Of a DNA stretch of 64,000 nt, positions 23,900 to 37,483 are shown piece by piece. Each line of letters begins with the position of its first letter. The stretch's first letter is position 1. The stretch is taken from positions 16,318,411 through 16,382,410 of the forward strand of contig CM056578.1 of the NCBI GenBank assembly GCA_029721435.1, given 5' to 3'. The position numbers were made by a program, and so were the translations under genes. This DNA comes from Gymnothorax reevesii. Its lineage: Eukaryota; Chordata; Actinopteri; Anguilliformes; Muraenidae. Under the pieces are notes generated by a model that was given only the letters and a program-made list of their open reading frames with translations, was not told the origin of the DNA and ran no database searches.

Positions 23900-24079
23900 T
23901 GGCGTAGGGTGAGTTAGCGGCAGATCCGTTGAGAAACCCGGGCGAGCTTCCGAGGTTGGACATTCCTGTGCTTCCATAGCCATTCATACTCGTTGTCACA
24001 GAGCTATAGCTGGTCTGCTGGGGCGTGGAACTGGGAACGTAACCGTGCGGCGAAACACTGCTCGTGTTCCGGCTAAAAC
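23900..24079 (-). CDS. ebf1: ebf1 coding exon (equivalent of human exon 14)
   Basis: Acceptor CTGTCTCTCAG, 180 coding bases, donor CCA|GTGAGT. The exon reads [20 protein letters not shown], then [29 protein letters not shown] and SAANSPYA, ending on one base of the Ile codon shared with exon 15. It is rich in Ser, Thr, Gly and Asn with no fold visible and belongs to the C-terminal transactivation segment. Compared with human EBF1 the length is the same and the changes are conservative (for instance NTSSV for NSSSV). SAANSPYA fits EBF1; EBF3 has SSANSPYG. The exon is followed within a few bases by a minisatellite, which leaves the donor only a short unique context. Confidence 0.95.
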
Positions 24080-24894
24080 CTGAGAGACAGAGAAGCAGAG
24101 GGAAACGGTGAGAGTGAGTTTATTTTTCTGTATTATCCTGTATTTACATCCCTGTAATAACTTAAACCCAGATTGTCGCAGTTGTCACAAAATATCTTAA
24201 ATAGTGACTTGTATGGCAGTATAAAAAACAGACTCCCAACTGGAAGCAGGCCCAACGCAAAGCCTATGACCTTGTGACCTCAACCCTGTCATAGAAACAG
24301 CAACATTTTCATACTACTGTACATTCCTGTACTATTTTAAGTGATTCCATGCTGCGGCGATTTTTACATATTTCCTGCCAGTAGAGCAGCTTGCGTGTAA
24401 GGTTGAGGAGAGAGAGGAGATGGCAGAGAGGGGGGGAGAGGGGAAAGATGGAGACAGAAAGGGGAGGTGATTCAATGACAAATAATACCATTCAAAGCAG
24501 ATCATCTGATCTTAAAATCTAGAACAAATGAGAGCATTTCAATAAATGGTGCTAAAAAAATGACAAATGTTTCTTGTTCAAAAGTCATGTTCTTGTCTTG
24601 TCACTCAGTTGCCCATGAAAGAGTGAGCTTTGGCGCCTGCTTTGGCCATTAATATTTCATCATTTATTTCAACACAGCCTGTGAACACCTCCCCCAAGCA
24701 TCACCCCAGAAATCAGGGGAGTTTTTCACATTAAGTGGGGGGGATCTCCAGTGCCTTTCTATTGTCAGTGGGGTCTATTGCATCAGTTGTACTCATGACA
24801 ACTAGAATTATGTTTTCTTTCTCGGAAAGGTCTCTAAAAAAACAAATAAATAAAAATAGAATGAGAAGTCAGCGTTCTCGGACTTCATTGCATT

Positions 24895-25430
24895 CAATTA
24901 ATCTGTAATAATAGTAATATCAGAATTATAATGTTCAGTTTGGTACATTCAAATCACACATTTGTGACCTCACACTTTTCAAGGTGTAATAGTAATATCA
25001 GCATTATAATATTCATGTTAGTACATATTTTTGGTGTCAGGCTTCACCAGCAGAAAGAGTAATATCAGTATCAGAATGTTGTGTTAGGTCCATTCTAATC
25101 ACACATTTGTGACCTCACACTTTACAAACAATGATAGTAATATCTGCATTAAAATGTTCAGTTAAGTACTTTCTCATTCTTGACCCCACACTTTACCAGC
25201 AATAGTAGTAATATTAGCATCAGAATATTCAGTTACTGTAGGTACATTCTAATCACACATTTGTGACCTCACACTTTACCAGCAATAATAGTAATATCAG
25301 CATTAGAATGTTCAGTTAGGTACATTCTAATCACACATTTGGGACCTCACGCTTTACCGACAGTGACAATAATATCAGAATTATATTAGATACAGGATAT
25401 CTAATATCAGTATTTGAATGTCCAGGTAGG
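24895..25430. repeat. 78-bp minisatellite, first array
   Basis: About seven imperfect units with a 69-78 bp period. A typical unit contains AGTAATATCAGCATTAGAATG, TTCAGTTxGGTACATTCTAA, and TCACACATTTGTGACCTCAC. Starts of the GTGACCTCAC word fall near 24964, 25109, 25263 and 25341. The last unit ends in GTCCAGGTAGGAAC. The same unit makes a second array at 53875-54555. Confidence 0.9.
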
Positions 25431-26513
25431 AACACACTCATCATAGATAAAGGTCAGTCTTTAAGTTGACCTCAGATGTAAATGCTGAAGGAAAATAGAG
25501 GATCTTGGCCTCTTTTTCTTTCTTTTTTTTTTTTTTTTGGATGAACAGAGCATCCCAGCAGGGTGGCCACTGAGAGTTCGCCCTGAACCAGCGTCTCTCA
25601 CTCCGGGAACTTTTCACCAGCCGTGTACGGCCATGCCGGTTTCCCAGCATGCTTTTAGACAAAGCGAGGGCAGACAATGAATGGATTCAAGTCCAAGACA
25701 CACTCCCAAACAGGAGCACCTGATGCCATCCTGCACAGCAGCTGTGACGTCCAGCGATTTTAACGGCCGTGGCCATGTATCCCTGCTGAGCATGAGCCAA
25801 GAGACCCGACTCACTTCATTTCTGGCTTTACGAAGAACTTCATATGTCAATTTTAGCGTCTGTTTAAGCGTCTGACAGGAGTGCCCCTCTCATACACCCA
25901 CACCAATGCCCTTTATCCCCTGCTGAGTTCCCACAATTCAACAGGGGAAAAAACAGACCCACTATGATAAAACGTATATCAGAGGAATAGGCTGTGAACA
26001 TGAGTAATATTGCAAGAGGGCAAAAAAATCTGTAGTGGAAAGCAACTGCTTTATTACAGCTTTTAAAAAGCCACTTGTGTTGAGGCTTTGCCCTTATCTG
26101 TTGGTTAGCACTGCCTAATTACACAACTGTTCAAACAACCATTACAAACTTTGACATGAAAAAATATTTTCCTGCTACCACAAAGACAACACCACTGGAT
26201 TGGGTTTACTAGCACAGAGAAATGTATAGCCGGGTTTGTAAGTTTTTGGACAGAGACACAATTTAATGCGCTGTTTGACTCCATGTGGATGTATGTGACA
26301 GACTGTCAGACTTAATTTCAGGGAAATAACATGAGTATGAAGAGAAATGTGTGGGTATCCCATAGCCAGTTAAAAATGTGACACAGACCACGTGACAGAT
26401 CAGCACTAATACAAAGACAGGGGAGAGTGAGCGTGTCTGTGGGAGAGACAGAGTTCGAGTGAGAGACAGAAACAGGATGTGTGCGCGCGCACATGTGTAT
26501 TTGTGTGTGTAAG

Positions 26514-26552
<39 letters not shown>

Positions 26553-27806
26553 CCATCGAATAGGCTCAGAGAACGAATGCCGCATGTCAGAAACATGCCA
26601 GGCAGTCAAACTCCACTGAATTAGCGCGCAAACAATTTAGCTAAATATGATGAAACTAGTTCATTAATTTCCATAGACACAGCTCTCTCGAAGACATCAG
26701 GCTGCTTGTGATATTTCTTCAAACCGGTTTACGTGGAGTATCACACACGTCAGCGAAAGATAGGATGCCATAAATGCGTGAGAGAGTTCGAGGAGGGAAA
26801 CTGAGCATCTGGTTTAACAGACTGCACACGTACGGACCGGGACTCCAGAATACCAAAGAAGACATCAGTGAGCCTGGCGCTCGTACTCCACTTCAAGAAA
26901 TCTGCTTAGCTGGTCAAAAGGCTCCCCAGTTTTCTGCGAACCTAACAAGAAGCCAATTGATCAAACCCGTCACTGTAAAAGTGGGTAGGTTCTGCAGAGA
27001 AATATCAGAATAGGTAATAGGTCTCTAACATCAAGAGGGCGGCTGCTCTGTTCTGTTCATTATACAGCCGTAAATGCAGCCATAATTCTGCTTGCATGTG
27101 CTAGAATGTTCTTTATTGAGGTAGGAAAAGTGCAGACCCCTTCGAAAGCCACTGATGCAGAGCACAAGAGAACAAAATATTTTTTCACTCTCTTTCCTGT
27201 TTCATATCCATCTTCACTCTTTATTCTTCATTAAAATGTACATAATATTGAAGAAACCTATATAGTGTCTGTTTACATTTGGGACCCAAGGCATGGAAGT
27301 ATCAAATCTAATTAATTCATTTTTAAATTAAACCCAAAGTTCTATCAGCTACTCTTGAGACTATTTTTATCCAAATACTGGTGTCAAAATGTAAAAATTG
27401 TTGATCTAAAGTTTTTCTCTTTAAAGTATATGGGTTTTCGGGTTTATTATTGTTAATACCATGCTCTGAACAGTTTACAAGCAATATTATTTTTATGTGC
27501 AAGTCAATACAGGGTATATCAAATGCACAGTCGCAAAAGACTTCTCATACTGCGTATGAAAACGATCGGCAAAATAACTGTTTTTAAGGGTTAAAACATT
27601 GAAATACACTGTGTAAATACAGCAGAGAAACAACTGTAGATGCAATTTGGACTGAGTCATGGTGGGCGGAGCCAGAGAGTGAGGCTGGACCGGAGTGTGC
27701 GGCTGAGAGGGAAAGTGTTTGAGGGGGGATGAGGATCAGAGCCGGATCTTGAAGAAGAGGTCGTTGTGAGTATGTGTGTCAGTGAGAGGGCTCCATAGCG
27801 CCTCAC
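25431..27806 (-). other. ebf1: ebf1 intron between exons 13 and 14, right part
   Basis: No exon seen. It contains a fragment at 26230-26325 of a short repeat with the word TTTTTGGACAGAGACACAAT (see 36851-37044), a GT/GA microsatellite at 26478-26552, and AT-rich DNA at 27180-27600. A block at 26040-26125 has CTGCCTAATTACAC and TTATCTG words and could be regulatory. Confidence 0.45.
26478..26552. repeat. GT-rich then (GA)n microsatellite
   Basis: GTGTGCGCGCGCACATGTG and further GT units are followed by about 26 bp of GA. Confidence 0.9.
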
Positions 27807-27984
27807 CCTGGTTAGTACCCTGCGACGACTCAGACACGTTGACCGCCAGCTGCCCGGAGAAGGAGTTAACTCCCATCATGCCACTGTGCACAGAGGTGTT
27901 CCCCAAACCCGCCAGCTGGTTGTGATTCCGCGGGACGTTGTACAGCGCTTCTGCGATATCTGCTGCCCGCTTCAGGATGATCTC
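27807..27984 (-). CDS. ebf1: ebf1 coding exon (equivalent of human exon 13): second helix-2 copy and tail
   Basis: Acceptor CATGACAG, 178 coding bases, donor CAGG|GTGAGG. It reads [20 protein letters not shown], then [34 protein letters not shown] and QGTNQ. The first 20 residues are helix 2 of the atypical helix-loop-helix of EBF proteins, which mediates dimer formation; the remainder starts the flexible C-terminal tail. [12 protein letters not shown] repeats the pattern of the preceding exon (29130-29195), the known helix duplication of vertebrate EBFs. The middle ([16 protein letters not shown]) is closer to EBF1 (QLPALANTSVHAGMMG) than to EBF3 (QIPTLGNNPAHTGMMG). The exon enters in phase 0 and leaves with one base, matching exon 14. 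Confidence 0.95.
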
Positions 27985-28839
27985 CTGTCATGACGGGAGT
28001 CACTGTCACAACATTATCACGATAGTTGCAATATTCTGACAGCAGATTCTTTGTTGTGAACAAAATCCTTTGTCCTGCCCTTCTAATAGCATATCAATTT
28101 ATTTATCTACTAATAAGTTTGCTTATCACCGATGGAACAAAAAATTGTCACATTTTTACAGTACATAAACTGCATTGCGGATGGGACAAAGTAATTTACG
28201 GTCAAGAGCTTCAAAACAAAAGTTAGAACAACAAAAAGCACTTCTACACCATTTACCTGCCTCTTCAGATATCATTAGAAATTCATACCGTATTAACAAC
28301 ATTGATAGCAATTATGGGGTGCATTACATAAACACTTAAGCTGAGATCAATTTCTTAGGGTTAATCTACATTGCGCAAATAAAGCATTACAGTTTACTGA
28401 GCTATTGAGAAAATGACTCTCAACAACACTCAACAACAGCTAGACATGCATTAAACAGAGATTTTAAATGTTGAAAAGGAAATGTGCTCTTCATAGCTAT
28501 CAAAGCGTACAGCCAAAAGTGCACAATGGTGGCAGTGCTATTGTAAATGAGCTGAAGCTGGCATTTGAAAGCATTCCAGAGGGTGCTAGAAAGCCATAGA
28601 TCTAAAACAGTGGCCATCTGATGATCTGCCATCCTATTGGTTCTCACTGCAATCCTAAATTATCATGTCTGATTTGACTACTTAGCAGCTCAAAAAGATC
28701 TCTGGTTGATGAATGAGGTGCAGATTTGTCTGAATTGTGTTGAAAACCCTGGTTTATGGCCCCACGTAGACTGACGTCCCATTCAATGACTTTAATTTCT
28801 AAAATGACTTTTTGACCATGTTGGTCATGACAAACTCAT

Positions 28840-29060
28840 ACCCTGAGCCAGTCATAGGAGGACGTGCTTCCCCCCTCTGAGGCCTGCTTCCTGTCCAGGT
28901 TTCATCCTATGTGTTGTCATGGGGAGTTTTTCCTAGACACTGTCACCATAGCCTTGCTTTTTAAGGGGTTCAGGCCAGGGTTTTACTGTAAAGCGCATTG
29001 TGATTTCAACTGAAATGACAGGATGGTAGAGCTCCAGGATTAGGCTTGGTTACCACTTTT
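28840..29060. repeat. Fragment of a common fish interspersed repeat
   Basis: CATGGGGAGTTTTTCCTAGA, CCATAGCCTTGCTTTTTAAG and TACTGTAAAGCGCATTGTGA match, by memory, the wording of a repeat often seen in fish genomes (a GGGAGTTTTTCC block followed by an AAAGCGC block). The family is not established. It lies about 70 bases from exon 12. Confidence 0.45.
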
Positions 29061-29078
29061 GTATAACATGCTGCTCTA

Positions 29079-29297
<219 letters not shown>

Positions 29298-29476
29298 TTA
29301 CATTCTGACTACTTCAGTCAATTATAGAAAAGGAGTTATTCAGCTCAAATGAAAAACAATTTGTGGGTTCAAACCCTGGGCCCTCTTTTTGTCAGGCAAG
29401 AGCGCTATCCATTACACCTCAGCTTAGCCCAGAGGGCAGCAATGTACACTGAACACCACACATACTTACCCATGTC

Positions 29477-29518
29477 CACACACACACACACACACACAGA
29501 CACACACACACACACTTG
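29477..29518. repeat. (CA)n microsatellite
   Basis: About 40 bp of CA with one CAGA interruption, followed by CA-rich DNA to 29555. Confidence 0.93.
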
Positions 29519-30078
29519 GACACTCTGACGCACACAGACAAGCACACACACGCCCCGACAAACAAAACAAAAAATGCAAAATGAGGCACAGAAGGAGACC
29601 ACTCTTATCTTCAATCTCCAGATATAGTCCCGGTGGAAAACCTAAAAACAATTACAGTCATTTTGCTGTCACCGCTGACGCTCTTCACTATATCCTGCCT
29701 TAATGTAGTACTGAAGATTGAAGATGCATTTCTGGAGACTGACAAGCTTTTAAGTTCACAATCTACATAATCTCTCCATATGCGTTTTCTCGATATGCTT
29801 AGGGCATACCTACACTTCAGAATGTGGACCGAACGTGACACACCATGCAGATAAAACTTTATCCCACAAGGCTAAAACTCGAGCCCTCATAATGAAGTTT
29901 GTAAGTCAGCCAAGGCCAATGAGTCAGCACTCTTGTGAGTCTGTGTTCAACGGGATGCGAGAGGAACTACAGAAGAAGAACGGACAAACACTTACAGTTA
30001 GGGCTTTCAATACATTTCCATTAGTTCATCTGCTGGTCAATCAGATTTATTAGAAGAACAGAGACACAATGGCTGAAC

Positions 30079-30117
30079 TAGTGAGTCAGTGTGTGTGTAC
30101 ACACCTGTGTGAGTACA

Positions 30118-30151
<34 letters not shown>

Positions 30152-30162
30152 TGCGTGTGTGT
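30079..30162. repeat. GT then GA then GT microsatellite
   Basis: GTGTGTGTACACACCTGTG, GTGTGTGTGA, about 22 bp of GA, then CTGCGTGTGTGTC. Confidence 0.9.
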
Positions 30163-31357
30163 CAGAGAGAAGAAGACAGTGAGTGAGGAAGACAGTAATG
30201 CAGTAATGGGTCTGACAGAGGCATGTAACCCTGATATATATTTCAGAACAGAGTCAACAGCAAGCATATGTGAATAACCTATGAAAAATTTTCTTGTTAA
30301 CTCTTTGCCTTGAGTCAGAGTTGTGCTATTGTTTGTGAGAGTGACAGTGCGTGCAGCACGTGAATGTTTACCGTACGCAGCAGAACCTGCGTACCAAATC
30401 ATACCAAATCAGTATTCGGCTGTACATCTCCTAGGCCTGCTCAAAGCACAGGATCATTTTTAAAGCTCAAATGCACATGGTTGTCTTGGGAGCAATATCA
30501 CTTAACAAGGAAAGGCAAAAATCATTCTACACATCAGTTGTTCATTGCAATATACCCCATTCTTTCTCTCCAACGCTCCTTCATCCTCTATCTCCGCATA
30601 TTCACAATTTCTCACTCATTCTTTGTTCTCTCCTTACACTTCATCTGACTTTTCATTCACTTTCTATCTCACACTTTTTCCCTCCGTAGAGTTTATCTCT
30701 CTCTCTCACACACTCACTCACTGACGCTCCCTCGCGCTCTTCCACTCTTTCTCCTTCCTCTCTCCCGCATCTTCCTCTTTCTAATAACTCAGTCTATCAC
30801 TCATTTTTCCCCTCACTGTCCTTCCTCTCTCTCACTCATCTCACACTCCCTCTGTACCTCATTCACTTCTTTCCTTTTTCATTTTCATTTCTCCAGACAA
30901 AAGCCCAGCTCTGCTGTAGTCCCATCTAACATGTAATACATCAGAGAAGCAGAGCGATGAGCGAGAACCACTCCGCCCTCCTGCCCAGTAACCCCTCGCT
31001 GTGAACGCGCCCTGCAGCCGGAGCGTACATGCCCCCCACACCAACCACCGACCCCCCTACGACTCCCGACATATTACCTTTCAATCAGCGCGCCCAGGAA
31101 AACGCGGAAGCGAACATGACGAGCAGGTCAGAAAAGCAATAAAGGCAGTGTGAGCGCTGTCCAAGGTGCTACACTCTCTCACTCAATAACAGGGAGACCC
31201 GCCGCTGTGTTAACCTCTCATTACTGCCGCTCCCAGGCCGGGGGTGTGGGGGGAATCGAAAACATTCAGGGCAGTGCTCTGTCCAGTGGGAACACCGCAG
31301 AGGTGTGGAGGTAAAGAGTGCTTTGGACAGGAGATCGGGGACGTGTGTGAGTGGCAG

Positions 31358-31632
31358 CATTGGAAAAGGTTCGAGGTACACTGTCAGAAAAAGGGGTACA
31401 GCAGGAGTCCATTTCTGTTCCCCAAGGTACATTCAGCACTTACGTATGCACCCCCTCGAGCCAATTATGGGACCTCAAGGTACCTGTGTGAACCTTTATA
31501 GGGTCTGAAAGGTGCTTTTATGTTCCAAAGCAAATAATTACCCACTTCTGAGGGTATAACAGCAGTACCTTTGAGGGTACTGCCCCAGTGACGCGCCTTT
31601 AACCCCTATAGGTACAAATAGGGCCGTGTAGG
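31358..31632. mobile_element. GTACC-rich short element
   Basis: The block begins CACTGTCAGAAAAAGGGGTA and ends CCCCTATAGGTACAAATAGG, and contains many GGTAC or GTACC words at spaced intervals. This resembles a short non-autonomous DNA element frequent in fish. No coding content. Family assignment is from memory and uncertain. Confidence 0.45.
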
Positions 31633-31759
31633 GGATGTGGAGGGGATTGGTTTGTATCATGGATGTACCATCCATGGATGACGCCTCGAAGACATCGAGG
31701 AATTAAGAGGGGGGGAGTTTATTGTTGGCGGGGGTTGGAGAAGGCTTGGAGTGAGGAGT

Positions 31760-31777
31760 GGGGGGGGGGGGGGGGGG
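31760..31777 (+). repeat. Poly(G) run of 18
   Basis: Uninterrupted run of 18 G on the plus strand inside G-rich DNA (31705-31780). Confidence 0.95.
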
Positions 31778-33552
31778 TCAGGTTTTTTCTGGAGTGAGTG
31801 CTATTTAGCTCACAGATATCCATCCTAGTGCTGCTCTCTATGAAGACATCCATATGAATAAATCATGCAGGTCAATATATCTGGAGGCACAGCTCTTAAA
31901 CCCCTGAGTATCATAAATACGATCGCCAAGGAAGACCTCTGTAGACGTCATGGATACGGTTAGGTTGGGGGAAAGCAGCTGGTCTCTCCAGAAAAAAAGA
32001 GGTTTTTGGCTTGTATCCACAGAGGAATCAGTTTTATTTTACCATCAGTTTGTGGGCAAGTATGTTTGCTTGTGAGCAACATTACGGGAAAAGTTATGAA
32101 CTAATTTTTGGAAAATCTTTACCAGCATTTTGTTTTGGCCGAACTTCAATGTAATTTTAATTTAAGAGTGATCAAAATCAAATTCTGGGCCCCAGAATTT
32201 TTAATCTGGTGGTACATCATAGCGTAACTCGTACGTGTCCCAGACATGCTGGGCACTGTTGGGCCTTGGCAGCAGTCTGTGCTAGCTGAGTGCCCTTATT
32301 CTATATGGTACCCTTTATCATAGCAAACCATCTCACGAAGAACCCATAAACCAGAAGGGGTTCTTCTCTGGAATCACAGGGTTCCTTTTAGAACCATTTT
32401 TCCCCATATTTGTACCAAGAACTGCTGAAACAATCCCACGCCTCTATAATACACGTACGCAAGTATCCACTGACAACGATTCTCACCCTGACATTTCTTA
32501 GCAAATCTTCCCGTCGTCAAAGGCCCCGTCCATACCTATCCCGTCTCCCTGGTGATGTCGAGATCACATTAGCAGCAGCAGCTTCGAAAGTTTTTTCCCC
32601 AGACTAAATGAAACAAATCACATTACCACGAATCCAGAGCCTGTAACAGGAGCCTGTTTCTTCCCTGCTTGAACAGTTACCGTAAACCTCGGCAACTAAC
32701 GACAGGCAGGAAGGAAACACGATCCGGCCTCCAACCAGCCCGACTGCTACCGGTCAAATGCTTCATTAACCAGAGGATGACTCCCAACATTCAGACGTCT
32801 ACATCCTGACTGCCAGAGCCTGGGTCTGACAGTGAAATACCATAGTTTGCCTGTCCTCATCTCAACCTCATTGTTTTTCAATGAGATGGTGCTGAAAGCA
32901 TTTCTTTTTACTCATCAGTGTGCATGAGCAGTATGTGCACAGCGAGGTCCATTAATATTTGCAGAGATCTGAATTTAAAGAACTGTATTTCAAACATGGT
33001 TCACTCCATATGGGTGTTTACGCCGTCTAATTGCGGCTGCCCTTTGGTCAACATCAAGTGCTTGGGGATCTCGCTGTAGTTGAGTACAGAAAGAGCCATC
33101 GTGCACAGGGTGCTTTAATGTGGAAATGATCGCAACGACTCATTACATTTGCATTGCCGGAGATGCTAAAAGCATAAAGCTCTTCACATCAATCTTTGGA
33201 TGAGGAAGCGAAGGCAAAGGCACATTTTACAAGGGAGCCAGGCTTGTAAAAACCTGGGAAGTCAATCCTTACTCCCCCAGTTCATTTGCAATTTTATCAC
33301 CCGCTGATGTTCTGTTAAGAGTCATAACATAAGCTATGGGTCAGTGTCTTCCGTCTAATAAGATGATGTCATACTTTCAGCCATAGCCCTCCATACATCT
33401 CTGACTTTCATTGCCATGTACTGCGCCTTTCTTATTTCTCAATTCTTATTAACAGTACATCCTTAGCTATATTTATATATGCTTCCATTGTGCCCTACCC
33501 CCACAGAGCTGAGTGACAGCTATAAACCCTGTCCCTTCAAACATTGGGAATT

Positions 33553-33720
33553 CCTGTACCTAACGAGGTCCGTAATCATTTGGACAGTGTCTCAGTTTTA
33601 AAGGAATGTAGTACTTACATGGTCCACTTGACAAGAATGTATTGAACTGAAGCCTGCAAGCTTTAATATGAGGGTATGTACATAAGTATTGAGTAATCCA
33701 CATTTCAACAGCAGCTGTTT
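33553..33720. mobile_element. Short inverted-repeat element, partial copy
   Basis: ACGAGGTCCGTAATCATTTG followed by GACAGTGTCTCAG, later GCTTTAATATGAGGGTATGT. The wording matches a short element also seen at 36851-37044, 26230-26325 and 32948-33010 (GGTCCATTAATATTTG). Confidence 0.5.
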
Positions 33721-34978
33721 GAATTAAGTCCAAACACTTCTGGGTCTTTCAGTACATTGCTTCCACCAATAGGATTCTTTGCTGATTAAGTCAGATCTTG
33801 GGCCTCGGTGATGTTTGGATCCATGAGTAAGCCGATGGGTGTGCTTTATGTTGTGAGCAACGAGATCTGTAATTGGATATCTGCAACGCACACATTCTGT
33901 TTTGCTGAAACACACAACATCAACTACGAAAAAAGAAGTTCAGGTGGCCAATAATGTGCACTTAAACAATGGCTGTTTTACTCAGCCATTTATTTCTCAA
34001 AGTTGTATCAATTTGCAGTGTGCTATACTAAGTGTTTTTTTTTCTAACCATGGTTACCTTAGGCTTGTTCTCAAGGGGGTGGGGCAGAGGTTTGGCCAGG
34101 GTCATCCTCAAAGCTCAACATGACAATTCTTTGTGATGTATTCAAAGAAAGATTTAATTTAATTTGCTCGAGGCTTTTGTATCACACTGTGGCGGAGCAT
34201 TACACATGCACAATGTGCTGACCTCACCACTCCCTCTCAGCCATTATGACATCACTAGAGGCAGAACATTAAGTGGCTGACATCACTTCCATTATATAAA
34301 AAAATGGAAAGGCGTCGGCTTAAGCCACACGCCAGCACAGTGCGAAGGCAGGGGGTCTTAGCTGGTTCACGATATCGAGCCGAATATTCCCACAAATTAC
34401 CGGCAATGCACTGCGATTACCGCGACTGCACTCACCGGTGGAGTCATCGCATGGTGACTCACTCACAAAACCCAGCTAATGGGATCTAGAATTTACAAAC
34501 GCACACACACACACGCACACACAAGCAAACAAACTCAATTAAGTTTTGAATCACGTCACCAGGACAACAAGCAATAAAGGTGAGATCATCAAACTCAGGT
34601 CTTATTTGTTTGCCATTTAGTTGTTAGGATCCCATTCAGATTAATCATATTATGGCAGTGTCCATGATGTCTAGTTCTTCAATATATTGCACTGTGCCTA
34701 TGGTAAAGTAAACACTATTTCAAAGGCACCAGAAAGTGCTGACCAAGCACTGAATCATACTTTGTGTGAATCGCAAGCTTCCTCAACCCCTACCTGTGAA
34801 ACAACGAGGCCGCTGAACACAGACTCCGTTAGGCCTGAGCAACCTTGTGTCAGTCATTAGTGGACCTTGAGAAGCCCTTAAAAAAGGGTGTGTGGTGCAT
34901 TCATGGGAGTAGACTTGTGTTTCCATGGCAGCAGGAAATGAGGGATTAGAGGGCATGTTCTAGGCTCTGACCGAAAAG

Positions 34979-35172
34979 GCGCACGCGCACGCGCACGCAC
35001 GAGCGCACAGATACAAAAGCATTTCTGGAGTGGCAGGTAGCGGGGAGATGGAGGATATGTTTGAGGCTTTGAGCAGAGATGAGCATGTCACAGACATGGC
35101 CAATCCTTGCTGAGCCTCTATGAGGGGAAGATACACACACACACGCACACACACACACATGCACGCACACTC
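34979..35172. repeat. Paired CG/CA-rich tracts
   Basis: GCACGCGCACGCGCACGCAC at about 34980-35000 and an ACACACGCACAC run at 35132-35172, separated by about 125 bp of unique DNA. Confidence 0.8.
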
Positions 35173-36850
35173 ACATACAAACTTTATTCACTTTTACCTG
35201 CAAAATTACTGATTAGGAAAATCAAATGAAAACTAAAAGCTAAGTAGATGGTGCGTAATACCAAGGTGCAATAATATGTACAACTGTGCTCCCATTGGTA
35301 AACTCTGATTTACATCATTATGCAAATTAAAGTACAAATTAGTGTGTGGAGTTTAGGAGATGAGATGCCCAGGGCACCATAGGTAGCAGACATTACAATA
35401 TTAATAGCCATTCTCCTAGTTTGGTAGGTCACAATTACTAAAGTAAGAAATTAGTCAAGGAGTGATTCGATTAGACATTTATTAATGCTTTGCTGCATGA
35501 CTCTTTTCCTCTTTGCCTCTATAGGGTGGTGGCTGGGTTTGGTTATTTTTGTAACCACTATGCAACAAAGGGTTAAAATAACCAGCAGCATGGACAGAAA
35601 AACAAAAGATGGTCCATTCTCATTTTTGTAAGTAATTCCTGGCATTTCACACAGAAAATAAAGGCTGGGTCTTCACCAGAAAACCCAGAGCTTCATCCAA
35701 ACTTAACCCCAACCCAACCATCGCACCTACCCCCTGACCCTCTGCCCCTCCCCCCCTCCAACTCTTGGCTCACATATTTGCCCATCAGTCATCAGCGGTC
35801 TTTCTCCTGCGTCCACGCTCTGAATAATTCATCCATCATCCCGCCCCTGGAAAGGTTACTCTCAGCCAGTCGATTGCTCCCTGGCACGTCAAAATCTGTC
35901 TAAAACATGACAGGAAAATACATGCACCCTCCCTCCCAATTTTGGCTCACCTGATTCCTTAATAAACTCAAACCGCAAACAATGAGATGAGACACAGGCG
36001 CATTTTGAGACCAAACATCATTTTTCCAAACTCGTAAATAACTTGGGTCCTTGTTATCTTTGGAGCTTGCTGCATGCGTCACAGGTGACCATGGATTTAA
36101 TTGAATTGTTCATTTTATACTTCCGTACGCTATTACAGAGTTCATTTTGTCTGCCAGAATTGCTTGTTTAATGGTGTTCCTCTTATAACCTTTTTTTGTA
36201 CAACCTATCACTAATAAGGCCGTCCAACCTCATTGCTGGAGATTCACCATGCTGAATTTTTCCACTCCAAACCTAATTTGGCCCACGAGGTTCTAACCAT
36301 TAGCGGCTCTCCAGGATAGAAAAAAGTTGAAAGTTGTGCTTTGTAAGGGCTACAAACCAACAGGACAATACTGCAGATCCCCAGATACAGGTTTAGGGCA
36401 GCCATACATCACAAAACGGAAAAGTCCTTCAGTGTTATTGCAGTGCTTTGTTCGCACGGTTCGGGGTCATTCAGTGTGTTTCTGTTGTACTCCTATCTGA
36501 GGCAAACCTAGAAATAGAACCCTGAACTCTCCAAGGGGCGAGTGCTCCAGATAAAGAGGGAGGGGTGGGGGTTAGGATACACAGCAAAATAAAAATAAAA
36601 AACTGGGGGAAAAGGGGGGCCGAACGGGGAACAGATTGGCCGCTCTGATCCGGAGCCAAACGGACGAAGCTCGGACGTCCTCACCCCATACGAGTCAGTG
36701 TTCAACAGCAAAATCAGAAGTCAGGGGGTTTAGGATAATCCCTTCATACGGACCGCTACACCGTCTGCTCAGCCCAGCCTGTCTCTCTGACAGCCTAACC
36801 TTGGCTGTGTGCGTCCACCAGTTTCTTTTGCTTTCCGCAGTAAGATACTC

Positions 36851-37044
36851 CATAGTTCAGAAATGTTTGGACAGCGATTCTCTGCACTGTGCCCCACCTA
36901 ATTTGAATCTGAAAGCAATTGATACAAGGCTAAAATGAAGATTCAGATTTGATTGTGTGGGTAATTTACATCTATATTGTTAGAAGGATGTAGAAACTGC
37001 AGTCCTCTTTAACGAGTTTTGCTGTCCAAATACATATGGACTGC
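36851..37044. mobile_element. Short element with terminal inverted repeats (about 195 bp)
   Basis: The left end AGTTCAGAAATGTTTGGACA and the complement of the right end, AGTCCATATGTATTTGGACA, match at about 15 of 20 positions. Inside are AAGATTCAGATTTGATTGTG and CAGTCCTCTTTAACGAG. This has the form of a miniature inverted-repeat DNA element; similar wording is common in fish and usually counted with hAT or Tc1 relatives, which I cannot decide. Confidence 0.6.
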
Positions 37045-37467
37045 GAAGAAAGTGGAGAGATTTTTCACATTTCATGTCCCTCCATTATCCGATTTCATTC
37101 CGTTAGCACATTTTTGTGTGTTTTTTGAACGAAACCGTAGGAGTAAGATACCCAATTAAAACCATGTTGCGACCTTTAACTATAATACTCTGTACTGGGG
37201 GCAGGTGGGGGTGTGAATGCAAGAGCGATTAAATTGGATTGGGGAGAGGTGCGGTGTGGCCCCCTGTCCCGGCAGCCTGAACCCCCCCCCAACCCCTGCT
37301 GACCTCACCCTGTACCCCTAAAACCATTCCCCTGTTCCCTACCAGGCATTGGAGAGAAGTGCCGTCAGCAAACTGTTATTGCCTCAATAAAGGAGGTTGG
37401 GTTGGGGGGGGGATCAATAGAGCCAAAATGAACAATCAGGCTACAGACTGGATGCTGTTAATATTGA

Positions 37468-37483
37468 GGGGGGGGGGGGGGGG
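37468..37483 (+). repeat. Poly(G) run of 16
   Basis: Uninterrupted run of 16 G on the plus strand. Confidence 0.95.

Noticed and set aside
24895..25430. Regularly spaced repeats that might suggest a CRISPR-like array
   Set aside because: The whole 78-bp period is repeated with no unique spacers, the context is a vertebrate intron, and no cas-like frame exists.
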